A stretch of 64,000 bases of DNA from positions 62,001 to 126,000 of the forward strand of contig NZ_JAUSWN010000003.1 in NCBI RefSeq assembly GCF_030815255.1. The letters are read 5' to 3'. The notes beneath the pieces were generated by a model that was given only the letters and a program-made list of their open reading frames with translations, did not search any database and was not told the origin of the DNA. This stretch comes from Hathewaya limosa. Lineage in GTDB: Bacteria > Bacillota > Clostridia > Clostridiales > Clostridiaceae. Below are positions 45,482 to 54,966 of this stretch, piece after piece; within the stretch, counting starts at the first letter, position 1, and each line of letters starts with the position of its first letter. The position numbers and the translations under genes were made by a program.

Positions 45482-47252
45482 TTTTATATTCCTCCTTTAA
45501 TTTAACATTTGCTGACCATTTTTTTGCGCCAATATGTGCTTGCCACATGTCATAATATAAAGAACATTTTTCCAATAATTCTTCATGGGAACCACTATCC
45601 AATACCTTTCCTTTTTTAAGTACAATTATCTTATCTGCATGTTTTATGGTAGAAAGTCTATGAGCAATTACAATTAATGTTTTTCCTTTTGTAAGTAATG
45701 CAATAGATTTTTGAATTTTTAATTCATTCTCAGGATCAGTAAAAGCAGTTGCCTCATCTAATATTACAATAGGAGAATTCTTAAGAAGTGCTCTAGCAAT
45801 TGCAATACGTTGTTTTTCTCCACCAGATAATTGTTTGCCAGCTTCACCGGCTTTTGTATTATATCCATGGTCTAAATTTTTTATAAATTCATCACATTGG
45901 GCAGCCTGTGCAGCAGTATATACTTCTTCATCAGTAGCATTAGGATTTCCAAGTCTTATATTTTCTTTAATAGAACAATTAAATAAAAAGTTATCTTGTG
46001 TTACAAAGCTTACAAGATCTGCAAGTTGTTTAAGTGAAATGTTTTTTATGTTAGTATTTCCAATGAGAATTTCACCAGTACTAACATCCCAGAAACGAGC
46101 AATAAGTTTGGCTATTGTTGATTTACCTCCACCAGATGGTCCCACCAAGGCATAAAATTTACCTTCATCAAACTTTAAATTAATATTTGATAATATAACT
46201 TCTTCTAAGTTTTCATTGTAAGAAAAAGAAATATTATTAAGTTCTATATTGTATTTATCTATGTTTATATTACATTCTTTATTTTTAAGTTCTGGCAAAT
46301 TTAAATATGTCATAGCATCTTCAACTGCATATTTAAGCATAGACATATCATCAATAAATGGAATAATAGCCATTAAAGGAGTTACAATTCCAAGAGATAA
46401 TATAAGACACATTACAAGATCCACTGGACTTAAAGTGCCTTTTAGATATAAGTAGATTCCTATGGGTAAAGTACCAATTAAAGTAGAGGGCATAATAGAA
46501 TTAGCAAAACTGATAGATTTCCATGTGCTTTTAAACCAATCTAATGTATAAATTTTAAAAGACTTAACTGCATTTGTAAATTTTTCATAAGAAGATGATG
46601 ATTGATTAAATGCCTTTATAACCTCTATTCCCTCAGTATATTCAACAATTACACTGTTTACATAATTACTAGCTTCCATATAATTATTAAACTTTTCCTT
46701 ATAATCTCGCATCATTATTATATATGTAAGTATCCCAATAGGAAGAGGAATACTGCATGCCAAGGCCATTCTCCAATCAATATATAATAAATATATAAAT
46801 ATTGAAATTATAAGTAAAATATTAGAAGATACTTCGGGAATTAGATGTGCCAATGGAATTTCAATTGTTTCAACTCTATCTATAATTGCATTTTTAAAAT
46901 CTCCAATGGGTTTATTTAGTACTGTCCCTAAAGGAACCTTCATTAATTTTTCTGCAATTTCACTGCGAATTGTTTCAAGAATTGTATAAGCTGAATTATG
47001 AGATAATATAGTTGATATTGAATAAAATAATAGGTTTATTATATGTCCTGTAACACATATACCAATCCAGAATAAAATCTCATTAATTTTAGGTATTTTA
47101 TCAATAAATAAAACAATAATATTATAAACTGCAAAATAAGGAATAATCCCACCTATAACACTAATGGTAGCGCAAATTACTGAAGCTATCATTAGTCCTT
47201 TACATTGTTTTGAAAACTTTAAAACAGATTTTAACCAGTTTTTTTCTTCCAT
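45474..47252 (-). CDS. Cassette A: exporter-fold ABC transporter, first half-transporter
   Basis: 592 residues. Six membrane segments, then an ATPase with GPSGGGKSTIAKL, LSGGEKQRIAIARAL and ILDEATAFTDPENE. TDPENE in place of the usual IDPENE after Walker B also occurs in the cassette B paralogue (589 residues) and differs from the partner gene. It is the first gene of a two-gene unit with its own AraC-type operator, -10 and leader hairpin. Confidence 0.88.
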   Translation of the reverse strand: MEEKNWLKSVLKFSKQCKGLMIASVICATISVIGGIIPYFAVYNIIVLFIDKIPKINEILFWIGICVTGHIINLLFYSISTILSHNSAYTILETIRSEIAEKLMKVPLGTVLNKPIGDFKNAIIDRVETIEIPLAHLIPEVSSNILLIISIFIYLLYIDWRMALACSIPLPIGILTYIIMMRDYKEKFNNYMEASNYVNSVIVEYTEGIEVIKAFNQSSSSYEKFTNAVKSFKIYTLDWFKSTWKSISFANSIMPSTLIGTLPIGIYLYLKGTLSPVDLVMCLILSLGIVTPLMAIIPFIDDMSMLKYAVEDAMTYLNLPELKNKECNINIDKYNIELNNISFSYNENLEEVILSNINLKFDEGKFYALVGPSGGGKSTIAKLIARFWDVSTGEILIGNTNIKNISLKQLADLVSFVTQDNFLFNCSIKENIRLGNPNATDEEVYTAAQAAQCDEFIKNLDHGYNTKAGEAGKQLSGGEKQRIAIARALLKNSPIVILDEATAFTDPENELKIQKSIALLTKGKTLIVIAHRLSTIKHADKIIVLKKGKVLDSGSHEELLEKCSLYYDMWQAHIGAKKWSANVKLKEEYKNV

Positions 47253-47286
47253 TTATTTTCCTCCAATCAGTTCTATAGATAAAAAA

Positions 47287-47318
47287 TGAGATTAGTTAAT
47301 GGTTACTAACTAATCTCA
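47287..47318 (-). terminator. Leader hairpin with T-run before the cassette A ABC pair
   Basis: GAGATTAGTTA and TAACTAATCTC form an 11-bp stem with an 8-base loop. On the - strand ATTTTTTATC follows, and the ribosome site comes after. The stem begins immediately after the -10, close to the predicted transcription start. Confidence 0.75.
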
Positions 47319-47379
47319 ATTATATTGATATAATTAACAATCAACTACTCTACCTAGACACTATACCTCCATTTAGACA
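47319..47379 (-). promoter_or_regulatory. AraC-type operator and -10, cassette A ABC unit
   Basis: On the - strand, half-sites TGTCTAAATGGAG (47367-47379) and TGTCTAGGTAGAG (47348-47360) form a direct repeat with 19-base period. TATAAT (47319-47324) follows 23 bases later. The first half-site includes the TAA stop of the upstream ATPase gene. The same layout is found before the other three transport units. Confidence 0.8.
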
Positions 47380-48803
47380 GAAATTTTTCTATTTAAATAA
47401 ACATCTTCTTTTATTACTCCCTTATTTAAAACCATTTTTCTATTACATGTCATTTCTAATAACTCTTCATCATGAGTCACTACAAAAATAATATGATTTT
47501 TTGAAAGGTCTTGTATTATTTCACTAACTCTGCACATATTTTTATAGTCTAACCCACTTGTAGGTTCATCAAATATAATAATTTCTTTATGTGAGAGTGT
47601 AGCTACTGCAATAGCTAATCTTTGTTTTTGTCCTCCAGATAATGACATAGGATGTTTATTCTTAAAATCAATAAGATCAAATTTTCTTAGTACCTCTTCA
47701 ACTTCTTTATTAGAAATTTCTTTATTAAGAAGATTAAACTCTTCTATTACACTATCAGAAAACAACTGATGGACTACATCTTGCATAATCATATAACAAT
47801 ATCCACGTCTTTTTTTATAAGATAATTTATGATCTTCGTAAAATATGTCACCCTTTGCTTCTTTTATAAGCCCACATAAGCATCTCATAAATGTAGATTT
47901 ACCAGTACCATTTCTTCCAGTAATGGCTATTATATCCCCTTTTTTAGCCGAAAATGACACTCCACATAAAATGTTTCTTTTTTCATGAGAATACCAAAGG
48001 TTATTTACTATTAATGGTGCATCTATATCTTTTTCAACTGGAGTTATTTCAAAATTTTTATTGCATAAATAAAATGTTCTTAAACCTAGTTGTTTTCGCT
48101 TTTTATCAGTTAATTTTAAAAACTCATTTTTGCTACAATCAATTTTAATTTTTCCCTTTTCAATATAAATAACATGATCAATTAAATCTAGTAAATAATG
48201 AATTCTATGTTCGGCAACAATAATAGTTTTTCCTTGATTTTTAAGTTTCTCTAATGTATCATGTAAAAGCTTTCTTCCATATTCATCAATGCTAGCTGAA
48301 GGTTCATCTAACACGTATATATCTGGATTTACTGCATAAATAGAAGCAAGAGCTAAAATTTGTTTTTCACCACCTGAAAGTTTAAAAACATTACGATTCA
48401 TAAGATGCTCAATTTCTAAGTCTTCAATAGTTTTTTTAACTCTTTGTATTATTAGTTCAGGTTTTACACCCATATTTTCTAATCCAAAAAATAATTCACT
48501 ATTAGAGTCTAAATTAAAAAACTGAGTTTTAGGATTTTGAAATACTGATCCTACTTTTTCAGAAATTTTATAAATAGAAAGATCTTTTATTTTATCCTTA
48601 TCTATAAATACATCTCCCATAAAGTCACCATCTGTAAAATGTGGTACCAATCCATTAAGTAATTTTGTAATTGTAGTTTTTCCACAAGCACTTTGTCCAC
48701 ATAATAGAAGAAACTCCCCTTTTTTTATGCTAATATTAATGTTACTAAGTTCTCTAGTATTATTTTTACCATAAGAGAAAGTTACATCTTTAATATTTAT
48801 CAC
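47373..48803 (-). CDS. Cassette A: fused ECF ATPase (EcfA1A2)
   Basis: 476 residues with two ATPase domains. The first has CGQSACGKTT, LSGGEKQILALAS and YVLDEPSASID; the second has ITGRNGTGKST, LSGGQKQRLAIA and IFDEPTSGLD. The start is a GTG with AAGGAGTG in front. It energises ECF-type uptake with the EcfT and S component encoded just upstream. Fusion of both ATPases in one chain is common for this MptD-type subgroup. Confidence 0.9.
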   Translation of the reverse strand: MINIKDVTFSYGKNNTRELSNINISIKKGEFLLLCGQSACGKTTITKLLNGLVPHFTDGDFMGDVFIDKDKIKDLSIYKISEKVGSVFQNPKTQFFNLDSNSELFFGLENMGVKPELIIQRVKKTIEDLEIEHLMNRNVFKLSGGEKQILALASIYAVNPDIYVLDEPSASIDEYGRKLLHDTLEKLKNQGKTIIVAEHRIHYLLDLIDHVIYIEKGKIKIDCSKNEFLKLTDKKRKQLGLRTFYLCNKNFEITPVEKDIDAPLIVNNLWYSHEKRNILCGVSFSAKKGDIIAITGRNGTGKSTFMRCLCGLIKEAKGDIFYEDHKLSYKKRRGYCYMIMQDVVHQLFSDSVIEEFNLLNKEISNKEVEEVLRKFDLIDFKNKHPMSLSGGQKQRLAIAVATLSHKEIIIFDEPTSGLDYKNMCRVSEIIQDLSKNHIIFVVTHDEELLEMTCNRKMVLNKGVIKEDVYLNRKISV

Positions 48804-48820
48804 TTTCTACACTCCTTAAT

Positions 48821-49507
48821 TTAAACAGGTATAAAAACTAAAACTAATATTATAATAGATATTCCTATTATAATATAATCTTGTAGTTTAAATTTAATTT
48901 GTACTGCACAGGTCTTAGATTTTGGATTTTCAATTCCTCTAGTTACAATAGCTTCACTAAGTTCATCTGCTGTATGGGAAGCAGAAACTAATAAAGGAAC
49001 ATATATGTATTCAATTTTTTTAAAAATTCCTTTTACATTCCTAAGATTCATGGCATCGTGAATACAGTAAAACTCTTCTTTTAGAGCAGGAAAATAACGT
49101 ATTGTAATAGATAAAGGAATAGTAATTGTTTGTGGCACTTTCCATTGTTGTAGTGACCACATAATTAAACGTATAGGTGTTGTTTTAATAAGTAAACTTC
49201 CTAGCATACCACAAGGTAATACTTTTCTAATAAATACAAAGAGTATATTAGCAGTTGACACAAGTATTTTAGGTAAATATGGTAATATCAAATACATAGA
49301 TCCAACTAAAGCAATATAAATGATAATCCCTTTTATGGCTACCTTAGGTAATCCAGAAAGAACTAATAATAAAGCAATACAACTTATGATTATAACTTCC
49401 ATTTTCACACTACTATTAGTAAATATAAAAATATTAATTGCTAAAAGAAGAATTATCTTAGTTCTTGGATCAAGAACTAAGATTCCCTTTTTGGTACTAG
49501 TTATCAT
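48821..49507 (-). CDS. Cassette A: ECF transmembrane coupling protein EcfT
   Basis: 228 residues, mostly membrane. N-terminal LDPRTKIILLLAINIFIF and the two coupling helices (HDAMNLRNVKG, AIVTRGIENPKS, the latter giving the A/T-R-G motif) identify the CbiQ/EcfT family. Its start overlaps the stop of the S component gene by 4 bases. Confidence 0.9.
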   Translation of the reverse strand: MITSTKKGILVLDPRTKIILLLAINIFIFTNSSVKMEVIIISCIALLLVLSGLPKVAIKGIIIYIALVGSMYLILPYLPKILVSTANILFVFIRKVLPCGMLGSLLIKTTPIRLIMWSLQQWKVPQTITIPLSITIRYFPALKEEFYCIHDAMNLRNVKGIFKKIEYIYVPLLVSASHTADELSEAIVTRGIENPKSKTCAVQIKFKLQDYIIIGISIIILVLVFIPV

Positions 49508-50100
49508 TGTACGATACCTGCTTTTTTGAAATGTTTTTTTAATAGAGATTTACCAATATTTGCACCAATAAGACCGCCAATAAATGCAGCAACTATCATA
49601 CTAATTAATGACCAAATTGAAACCATATTAGACATCTTATTAACGTATATTGGATCCATTCCTAGTTTCAAAATAGATTTTACATAACTATCATGGAACA
49701 ACCACATTGGAAGAGGAGAACCAACAAATCCTGTTGTAAGAGCAGCAAAGGATAGTATATTTCCTTTTATAGTGTTATATCCAAACAGATGGCGAAGAAT
49801 TTCAGAAATAGTGCCTGAAATTAGAAAAGTCAACACAATAGTCCACGTGCATTCTCCAATAGCAGCATATAAAATTCCAGTAATAAGCCCTATAGCTAAA
49901 GACATTCCTCTTTTTTGAACTTTAGATGCTAATATCATATAAATAGTTCCATCAAATATACCTACAATTGCTGGATACAGCATCCATAAAACTGGTGAAA
50001 TTGCTGCTGGCATCATAAGAATAAATGATATTAACATGAAAATTGCTGAAAACACTCCAATATTAACTAAATTCTTAATCCTTAAATTTTTATTATTCAT
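49504..50100 (-). CDS. Cassette A: ECF substrate-binding (S) component, MptD family
   Basis: 198 residues with about six membrane segments: NLVNIGVFSAIFMLISFILM, SPVLWMLYPAIVGIFDGTIY, GSPLPMWLF. It ends in a basic KSLLKKHFKKAGIVQ tail. The pattern fits the MptD / Trep_Strep S-component family. The S component decides the transported substrate; this family's ligands are not settled, and iron-chelate or other metallophore uptake is suspected from context. First gene of an S-T-A operon. Confidence 0.85.
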   Translation of the reverse strand: MNNKNLRIKNLVNIGVFSAIFMLISFILMMPAAISPVLWMLYPAIVGIFDGTIYMILASKVQKRGMSLAIGLITGILYAAIGECTWTIVLTFLISGTISEILRHLFGYNTIKGNILSFAALTTGFVGSPLPMWLFHDSYVKSILKLGMDPIYVNKMSNMVSIWSLISMIVAAFIGGLIGANIGKSLLKKHFKKAGIVQ

Positions 50101-50121
50101 CGTTTATCCCCCTATAAAAAA

Positions 50122-50155
50122 TTGAGATTGATTAACACCTATTAATCAATCTCAA
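50122..50155 (-). terminator. Leader hairpin with T-run before the cassette A ECF operon
   Basis: TTGAGATTGATTAA and TTAATCAATCTCAA form a 14-bp perfect stem with loop CACCTA. On the - strand TTTTTTATA and the AGGGGG ribosome site follow. It begins next to the -10, so the nascent RNA would start with this hairpin. Confidence 0.78.
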
Positions 50156-50215
50156 TTATAGTGACATATTTAATAATAAACTACTCCACCTAGACAATGT
50201 AGCTCCATTTAGACA
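50155..50215 (-). promoter_or_regulatory. AraC-type operator and -10, cassette A ECF operon
   Basis: On the - strand, TGTCTAAATGGAG (50203-50215) and TGTCTAGGTGGAG (50184-50196) form a direct repeat with 19-base period. TATAAT (50155-50160) lies 23 bases on. The first half-site contains the TAA stop of the upstream araC gene. The -35 is poor, as expected for an activator-dependent promoter. Confidence 0.82.
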
Positions 50216-51159
50216 AAGGATTTTCTATATTCTTGTGGAGATTTGCCCACAATGGATTTAAATGCCGCAGAAAACTTGCTTGGGTTATCATATCCTAGTT
50301 TACCTGCTATTTTAGAAATGCTTTCATTATCTTTACTAAGCATTATAGCAGCTATATTCATTTTATAGGAACGAATATATGAATAAATAGAGATACCATA
50401 AACTGATTTAAAGCCTATTTTCATTGATGTAGAGGGTATATTAAATTTTTCTGAAAGTTGTTTAATAGTAAAATGTTTATCTAAATTTGATGTTATAAAT
50501 TCTTTAATTTCCTTTGCTGCTTCTACTTGTTTTCTATAAAGATAAGAATTTTCTATGGTATTTTTAGGAGCTTCTAAAACCTCTAAAAACAATAATAATT
50601 CTAAAATTTTTATTTTAAAATAATTATCTCTAATACTTTTAGGAATTGTATAAAGTTCTGAAAATATATGTTCAATGGATTTATCTGCACGCATAATAAA
50701 AGGTTTTTTCGAAGTGCAAAATTTATTCTTTAATTTGTATAGATCTATTGAAAATCCATCAAAAAGTTTATTTATAGACTTTGAAGCTTCCTCTAAATGA
50801 AATATAATGGAAATTCCATAATAATTTTCTAGGGGAAATCTAAAGGTTTTTAAATCATAGTTGTGTTCAGCAATTTTAAAATCCCCAGTTCCTAGGTACA
50901 TATATCTTTCATCTGTAAATTCCCATTCTATACGACCCTTTTTACAATGTTCTATGCAAAATATATCTAAATCAGTATTAAAGGAAGAATAACAATTACT
51001 CATATTAAAATCATCATATGTGATAATAACACCAGGAAATACATTATAAGCTTTCATAATACCTTTCCCTGATTTATCTTTTAGTATATATATTGTAGAA
51101 TCATTATCTTTTATAACTTCCATATTATTTCCTAAATTTATTTTTTCTTCTAACCACAT
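50209..51159 (-). CDS. Cassette A: AraC family regulator
   Basis: 316 residues. The sensor domain has VFPGVIITYDDFN, FCIEHCKKGRIEWEF, YMYLGTGDF and FPLENYYGISI. The C-terminal DNA-binding domain has MKIGFKSVYGISIYSYIRSY and ISKIAGKLGYDNPSKFSAAFK. It lies directly upstream of the cassette A operator and is the likely activator of S-T-A and ABC-ABC, perhaps sensing the imported compound. It is closely related to the cassette B regulator. Confidence 0.9.
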   Translation of the reverse strand: MWLEEKINLGNNMEVIKDNDSTIYILKDKSGKGIMKAYNVFPGVIITYDDFNMSNCYSSFNTDLDIFCIEHCKKGRIEWEFTDERYMYLGTGDFKIAEHNYDLKTFRFPLENYYGISIIFHLEEASKSINKLFDGFSIDLYKLKNKFCTSKKPFIMRADKSIEHIFSELYTIPKSIRDNYFKIKILELLLFLEVLEAPKNTIENSYLYRKQVEAAKEIKEFITSNLDKHFTIKQLSEKFNIPSTSMKIGFKSVYGISIYSYIRSYKMNIAAIMLSKDNESISKIAGKLGYDNPSKFSAAFKSIVGKSPQEYRKSFV

Positions 51160-51318
51160 TTTATATTATCCTCCAATAGTAGTAATTGTGTTAAGATAAG
51201 TAACTCATTTATAGTTTAATCAATCCTTTTATACAAATAATTTAGTTGCTTGCAAAATTAATAAATCCGTACATTAAAAATATTAATAAGTTCCATGCTG
51301 TAAACAAATTAGTATATA

Positions 51319-53067
51319 TTATTTAAAACTCCAGGTCTCAGCACTTCTTCTAGTTTTAATAAATTTTTTATAGAGTCCTTCAGTTTTTAACAATTCCCTA
51401 TGTGTACCCATTTGAGATATAGTACCATTATTGATAACAAGTATTTCATCGGCATTTTCTATTGTTTCTAAGCGATGAGCAATGGTAATAATAGTTTTGC
51501 CTTTAGTTAATTCAGAGATTGCTTCTTGAATAAGATATTCATTTTCAGGATCAATGCTTGCAGTAGCCTCATCTAAAATAATAATAGGAGCATCTTTTAA
51601 TATGGCACGAGCAATAGAAATTCTTTGTTTTTCTCCACCAGATAGAGAAGCTCCACCCTCCCCTACCATAGTATCGTATCCATTTGGAAGAGACATAATA
51701 AACTCATGACACTGAGCAGATTTTGCTGCATTAACAATCTCTTTTTCACTTGCGTCAGGTTTGCCAAATTTAATATTATTTTTAATAGTATCTCTAAATA
51801 AATAGACATTTTGGAATACCATACTAATATTTTTCATAAGACTATCACATGTAAAATCTTTAACATTACTACCACCCATGGTAATGTATCCTTCATTAAC
51901 ATCATAAAATCTTGCTATCAAATTACAAATAGTTGATTTTCCACTTCCTGATGGTCCAATTATAGCAGTCATAGTATTTTGTGGAATTTTAAAATTTAAA
52001 TCGTGTAAAATAATTTTTTTACCATATCCAAAAGTTACATTTTGAAATTCAATATCATAATTAGTAATGGATATGTTCTTTCCATCTTTATCAATATAAT
52101 TTTCTTGTGCTAAATTATTTAATTTATCCATTGTATTATCGACCATAGATAAAATATGAGCAGCATTATTAATATTTTCAACACTTTCAAATATGATAAA
52201 AGAGAAGAATATAAACATAATAAAAATTTCTATTGGCATCTGTTGTTGATAAGTTTTCCATGCACAAACAAGGACTAGGAATACCGAAGCAAGTTTTAAA
52301 GATAATAGATGCAAACAATTATAAGGAACAAACCCTTTTTCTATAGAAATCCTAATATTTTTTAAGTTTTCAGTAGCTTTTTTAAATCTTTCTATAGATG
52401 CCCCTTCTTGTCCAAAAGATTTAACAATTGGAAGTCCTCGTATGAATTCTATAACTGCACCAGACATATCTTCTGTTGCTTCATAGGATATAGGTGCATT
52501 TTTTTTGCCGTGGTAGCTGATACCAGATAGGGCTAGTCCTGATAAAATAACACCTAAAATAGCTATTAAAGTTGCAATTGGGCTAAAGAATAACAGGCAT
52601 AAAAGAACTGCTAATAATTGAATATATCCATTTAATATTGTATCCACCATTTTCATACTTTGTAGTTCAAGTAAAGAAAGTTCAGTAGTAATACCCGCTA
52701 AAATATTTCCAATACTATTTTGATCAAAGTAACCTAAGGATACTCGTCTTAAAATATCTCCAATTTCAATTCTTTTTTCTGCTGCTACTTCATGTCCTAT
52801 ACTTTCTTGGAATGTTGCTTTCCAATAACTTAAAATAAATCGTAAAAAAATAAAAAAAGAAATAGCTAAAAACACTTTATACACCATACCTTCAGGTAAA
52901 GGTACATGATTTCGCCACGAATCTAATATCTTACCTAAAGACCATGCAGCAATCATAATTGGTGCGGATGTCATTATACTACTAAGGAAAGAGAAAAAAA
53001 CTCCTAAATATAAACGTTTCTTATATTTACTAGCCCAATGGATAATACGTTTAATAGTTTGCAACAT
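51319..53067 (-). CDS. Cassette B: exporter-fold ABC transporter, second half-transporter
   Basis: 582 residues, the same length as its cassette A paralogue. Six membrane segments, then GPSGSGKSTICNL, LSGGEKQRISIARAI and IILDEATASIDPENE. It forms a heterodimer with the product of the gene directly before it (no gap). The C-terminal 45 residues are nearly the same as in cassette A (ending RRSAETWSFK), while the rest has diverged clearly. Confidence 0.88.
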   Translation of the reverse strand: MLQTIKRIIHWASKYKKRLYLGVFFSFLSSIMTSAPIMIAAWSLGKILDSWRNHVPLPEGMVYKVFLAISFFIFLRFILSYWKATFQESIGHEVAAEKRIEIGDILRRVSLGYFDQNSIGNILAGITTELSLLELQSMKMVDTILNGYIQLLAVLLCLLFFSPIATLIAILGVILSGLALSGISYHGKKNAPISYEATEDMSGAVIEFIRGLPIVKSFGQEGASIERFKKATENLKNIRISIEKGFVPYNCLHLLSLKLASVFLVLVCAWKTYQQQMPIEIFIMFIFFSFIIFESVENINNAAHILSMVDNTMDKLNNLAQENYIDKDGKNISITNYDIEFQNVTFGYGKKIILHDLNFKIPQNTMTAIIGPSGSGKSTICNLIARFYDVNEGYITMGGSNVKDFTCDSLMKNISMVFQNVYLFRDTIKNNIKFGKPDASEKEIVNAAKSAQCHEFIMSLPNGYDTMVGEGGASLSGGEKQRISIARAILKDAPIIILDEATASIDPENEYLIQEAISELTKGKTIITIAHRLETIENADEILVINNGTISQMGTHRELLKTEGLYKKFIKTRRSAETWSFK

Positions 53068-54837
53068 CTAACATCTCTCCTTTCTTCTATTGACAGACCA
53101 ATTTTTTGACCCAATATGAGCTTTCCACATATTAATATATAAATCTGATCTACTTAATAATTCATTCTGCTTACCACTGTCTACAATACCACCATTTTTT
53201 AATAAAATAATTTGATCTGCATTTTGGATTGTAGAAAGTCGATGGGCAATAACTAATAATGTTTTATGTTTAGATAAAGACATAATAGACTCTTGGATTT
53301 TACTTTCATTTTCTGGATCTGTAAAAGCGGTAGCCTCATCTAAAATAACAATAGGAGCATTCTTTAAGATAGCTCTTGCAATGGCAATTCGTTGTTTTTC
53401 TCCACCAGATAATTTTTTACCTGCAACACCGGCCGGTGTATCAAAACCTTGTTCTAAAGATTGTATAAAATCACTACAACAAGCTTTTTTAGCCGCTTCA
53501 TAAACTTCATTATCCGTTGCATTGGGATTTCCTAATCTAATATTTTCTTTTAAAGAGCAATTAAATAAAAAATTATCTTGGGTTACAAAACTAATATTTT
53601 TAGAAAGTTGATCCATAGGAATATCTTTAATATTAACATTATCAATAGTTATATAACCGCTATCTACATCCCAAAAACGAGCAATTAATTGTGCTATTGT
53701 AGATTTTCCACTTCCTGAAGGTCCTACTAAGGCAGTAAAACTTCCATTAGGTATTACAAAATTAATATTATGCAAAACTTTCCCTCGTTCTGTACCATCA
53801 TAAGAAAAAGAAACTTCATGTAGTTGAATTTCACTTCCATTTAACTTTACTTTTTCTTTGGAATTAGATAAAACAGGAATATCCATTAATTTTTTTGCAT
53901 CATTAACAGAAAACTCCATAGCTTTCATTTCATTAATAAAAGTTGTAGCCTTCATTAATGGTCCTATAATACTTAAAGAAAGAATAATGCACATAGCTAA
54001 TTGATCTGGTAGGATAATTCCTTTCTGATAAAGTAATATACCAACAGGTAGTACACCAAGAAGAGTTGTAGGCATAATAGAAAAAGTTAAGTTCATTGTT
54101 TTCCAAGTACTTTTAAACCAAGCTAAAGTAAAGTCACTAAAGGATTTTACTGCTTCTGTAAATTTTTTATATGATTTAGAACTTTGATTAAAAGCTTTTA
54201 CCACTTCTATGCCTTCTACATATTCAATAATTACATTATTAACATGATTATTTGCACTCATATATGATTTATATTGACTATTATAGTTCTTCATTAAAAA
54301 AAACATAGGAATCAAGGATATGATTGGTGAGATCAACATAGATAATCCCATCCGCCAATCAATAATGGACATCCATATAAAGATTACAATAGGTAAGATT
54401 AAGTTTGAAGAAAGCTCTGGAATCATATGTGCTAATGGAGATTCTATATCTTCTACCTTATCCATAAGGATATTTTTAATATAACCTATTCTACGATTCA
54501 TGATTTCTCCTAAAGGAGCCTGAACTAGTTGATCTGCTATTTGAATTCTAATTTCTTTTAGAATATTATAGGCAGATACATGGGATAACATTGTTGAAAA
54601 TCCATAAAATAATATTTTTATAAAATAACCAAACATAGCAATAAGACACCAAGTTAATATTGATGACCACTTAACTGATTGATAAATAAATAGTCTTAGA
54701 ATTTTGTACATAGCATAATAAGGGATAAAACCACCGATAACACTAAGCACAGCACAAAGCACGGACATAAGGAGTTTCCCATGATAAGGTTTTGCAAACT
54801 CTAAGAGAATTTTAAACCAATTTTTTTTCTTTTTCAT
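53068..54837 (-). CDS. Cassette B: exporter-fold ABC transporter, first half-transporter
   Basis: 589 residues. Six membrane segments and an ATPase with GPSGSGKSTIAQL, LSGGEKQRIAIARAI and ILDEATAFTDPENE. It aligns along its whole length with the 592-residue cassette A protein. First gene of the ABC pair; a diverged AraC-type operator lies in front of it. Confidence 0.88.
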   Translation of the reverse strand: MKKKKNWFKILLEFAKPYHGKLLMSVLCAVLSVIGGFIPYYAMYKILRLFIYQSVKWSSILTWCLIAMFGYFIKILFYGFSTMLSHVSAYNILKEIRIQIADQLVQAPLGEIMNRRIGYIKNILMDKVEDIESPLAHMIPELSSNLILPIVIFIWMSIIDWRMGLSMLISPIISLIPMFFLMKNYNSQYKSYMSANNHVNNVIIEYVEGIEVVKAFNQSSKSYKKFTEAVKSFSDFTLAWFKSTWKTMNLTFSIMPTTLLGVLPVGILLYQKGIILPDQLAMCIILSLSIIGPLMKATTFINEMKAMEFSVNDAKKLMDIPVLSNSKEKVKLNGSEIQLHEVSFSYDGTERGKVLHNINFVIPNGSFTALVGPSGSGKSTIAQLIARFWDVDSGYITIDNVNIKDIPMDQLSKNISFVTQDNFLFNCSLKENIRLGNPNATDNEVYEAAKKACCSDFIQSLEQGFDTPAGVAGKKLSGGEKQRIAIARAILKNAPIVILDEATAFTDPENESKIQESIMSLSKHKTLLVIAHRLSTIQNADQIILLKNGGIVDSGKQNELLSRSDLYINMWKAHIGSKNWSVNRRKERC

Positions 54838-54876
54838 TTATTTCACCTCTCATAGTTCATTTTTAAATAATATATA

Positions 54877-54897
54877 CAAAAGGTGGTAAAACCTTTG
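54877..54897 (-). other. Weak leader hairpin before the cassette B ABC pair
   Basis: CAAAAGG and CCTTTG can pair with one bulge around an 8-base loop. On the - strand TTTTGTATATATT follows. It occupies the same place as the stronger hairpins of cassette A. Confidence 0.4.
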
Positions 54898-54905
54898 CTA
54901 TGTTT

Positions 54906-54966
54906 ATGTTATCATTCATAAATTTTCTATTCCGCTCTATGTAGTCATAACTATACCATTTAGACA
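54906..54966 (-). promoter_or_regulatory. Diverged AraC-type operator and -10, cassette B ABC unit
   Basis: On the - strand, half-site 1 is TGTCTAAATGGTA (54954-54966), covering the TAA stop of araC. Half-site 2, 19 bases on, is the weaker TGACTACATAGAG (54935-54947). TAACAT (54906-54911) lies 23 bases later. Spacing is identical to cassette A. Confidence 0.65.
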
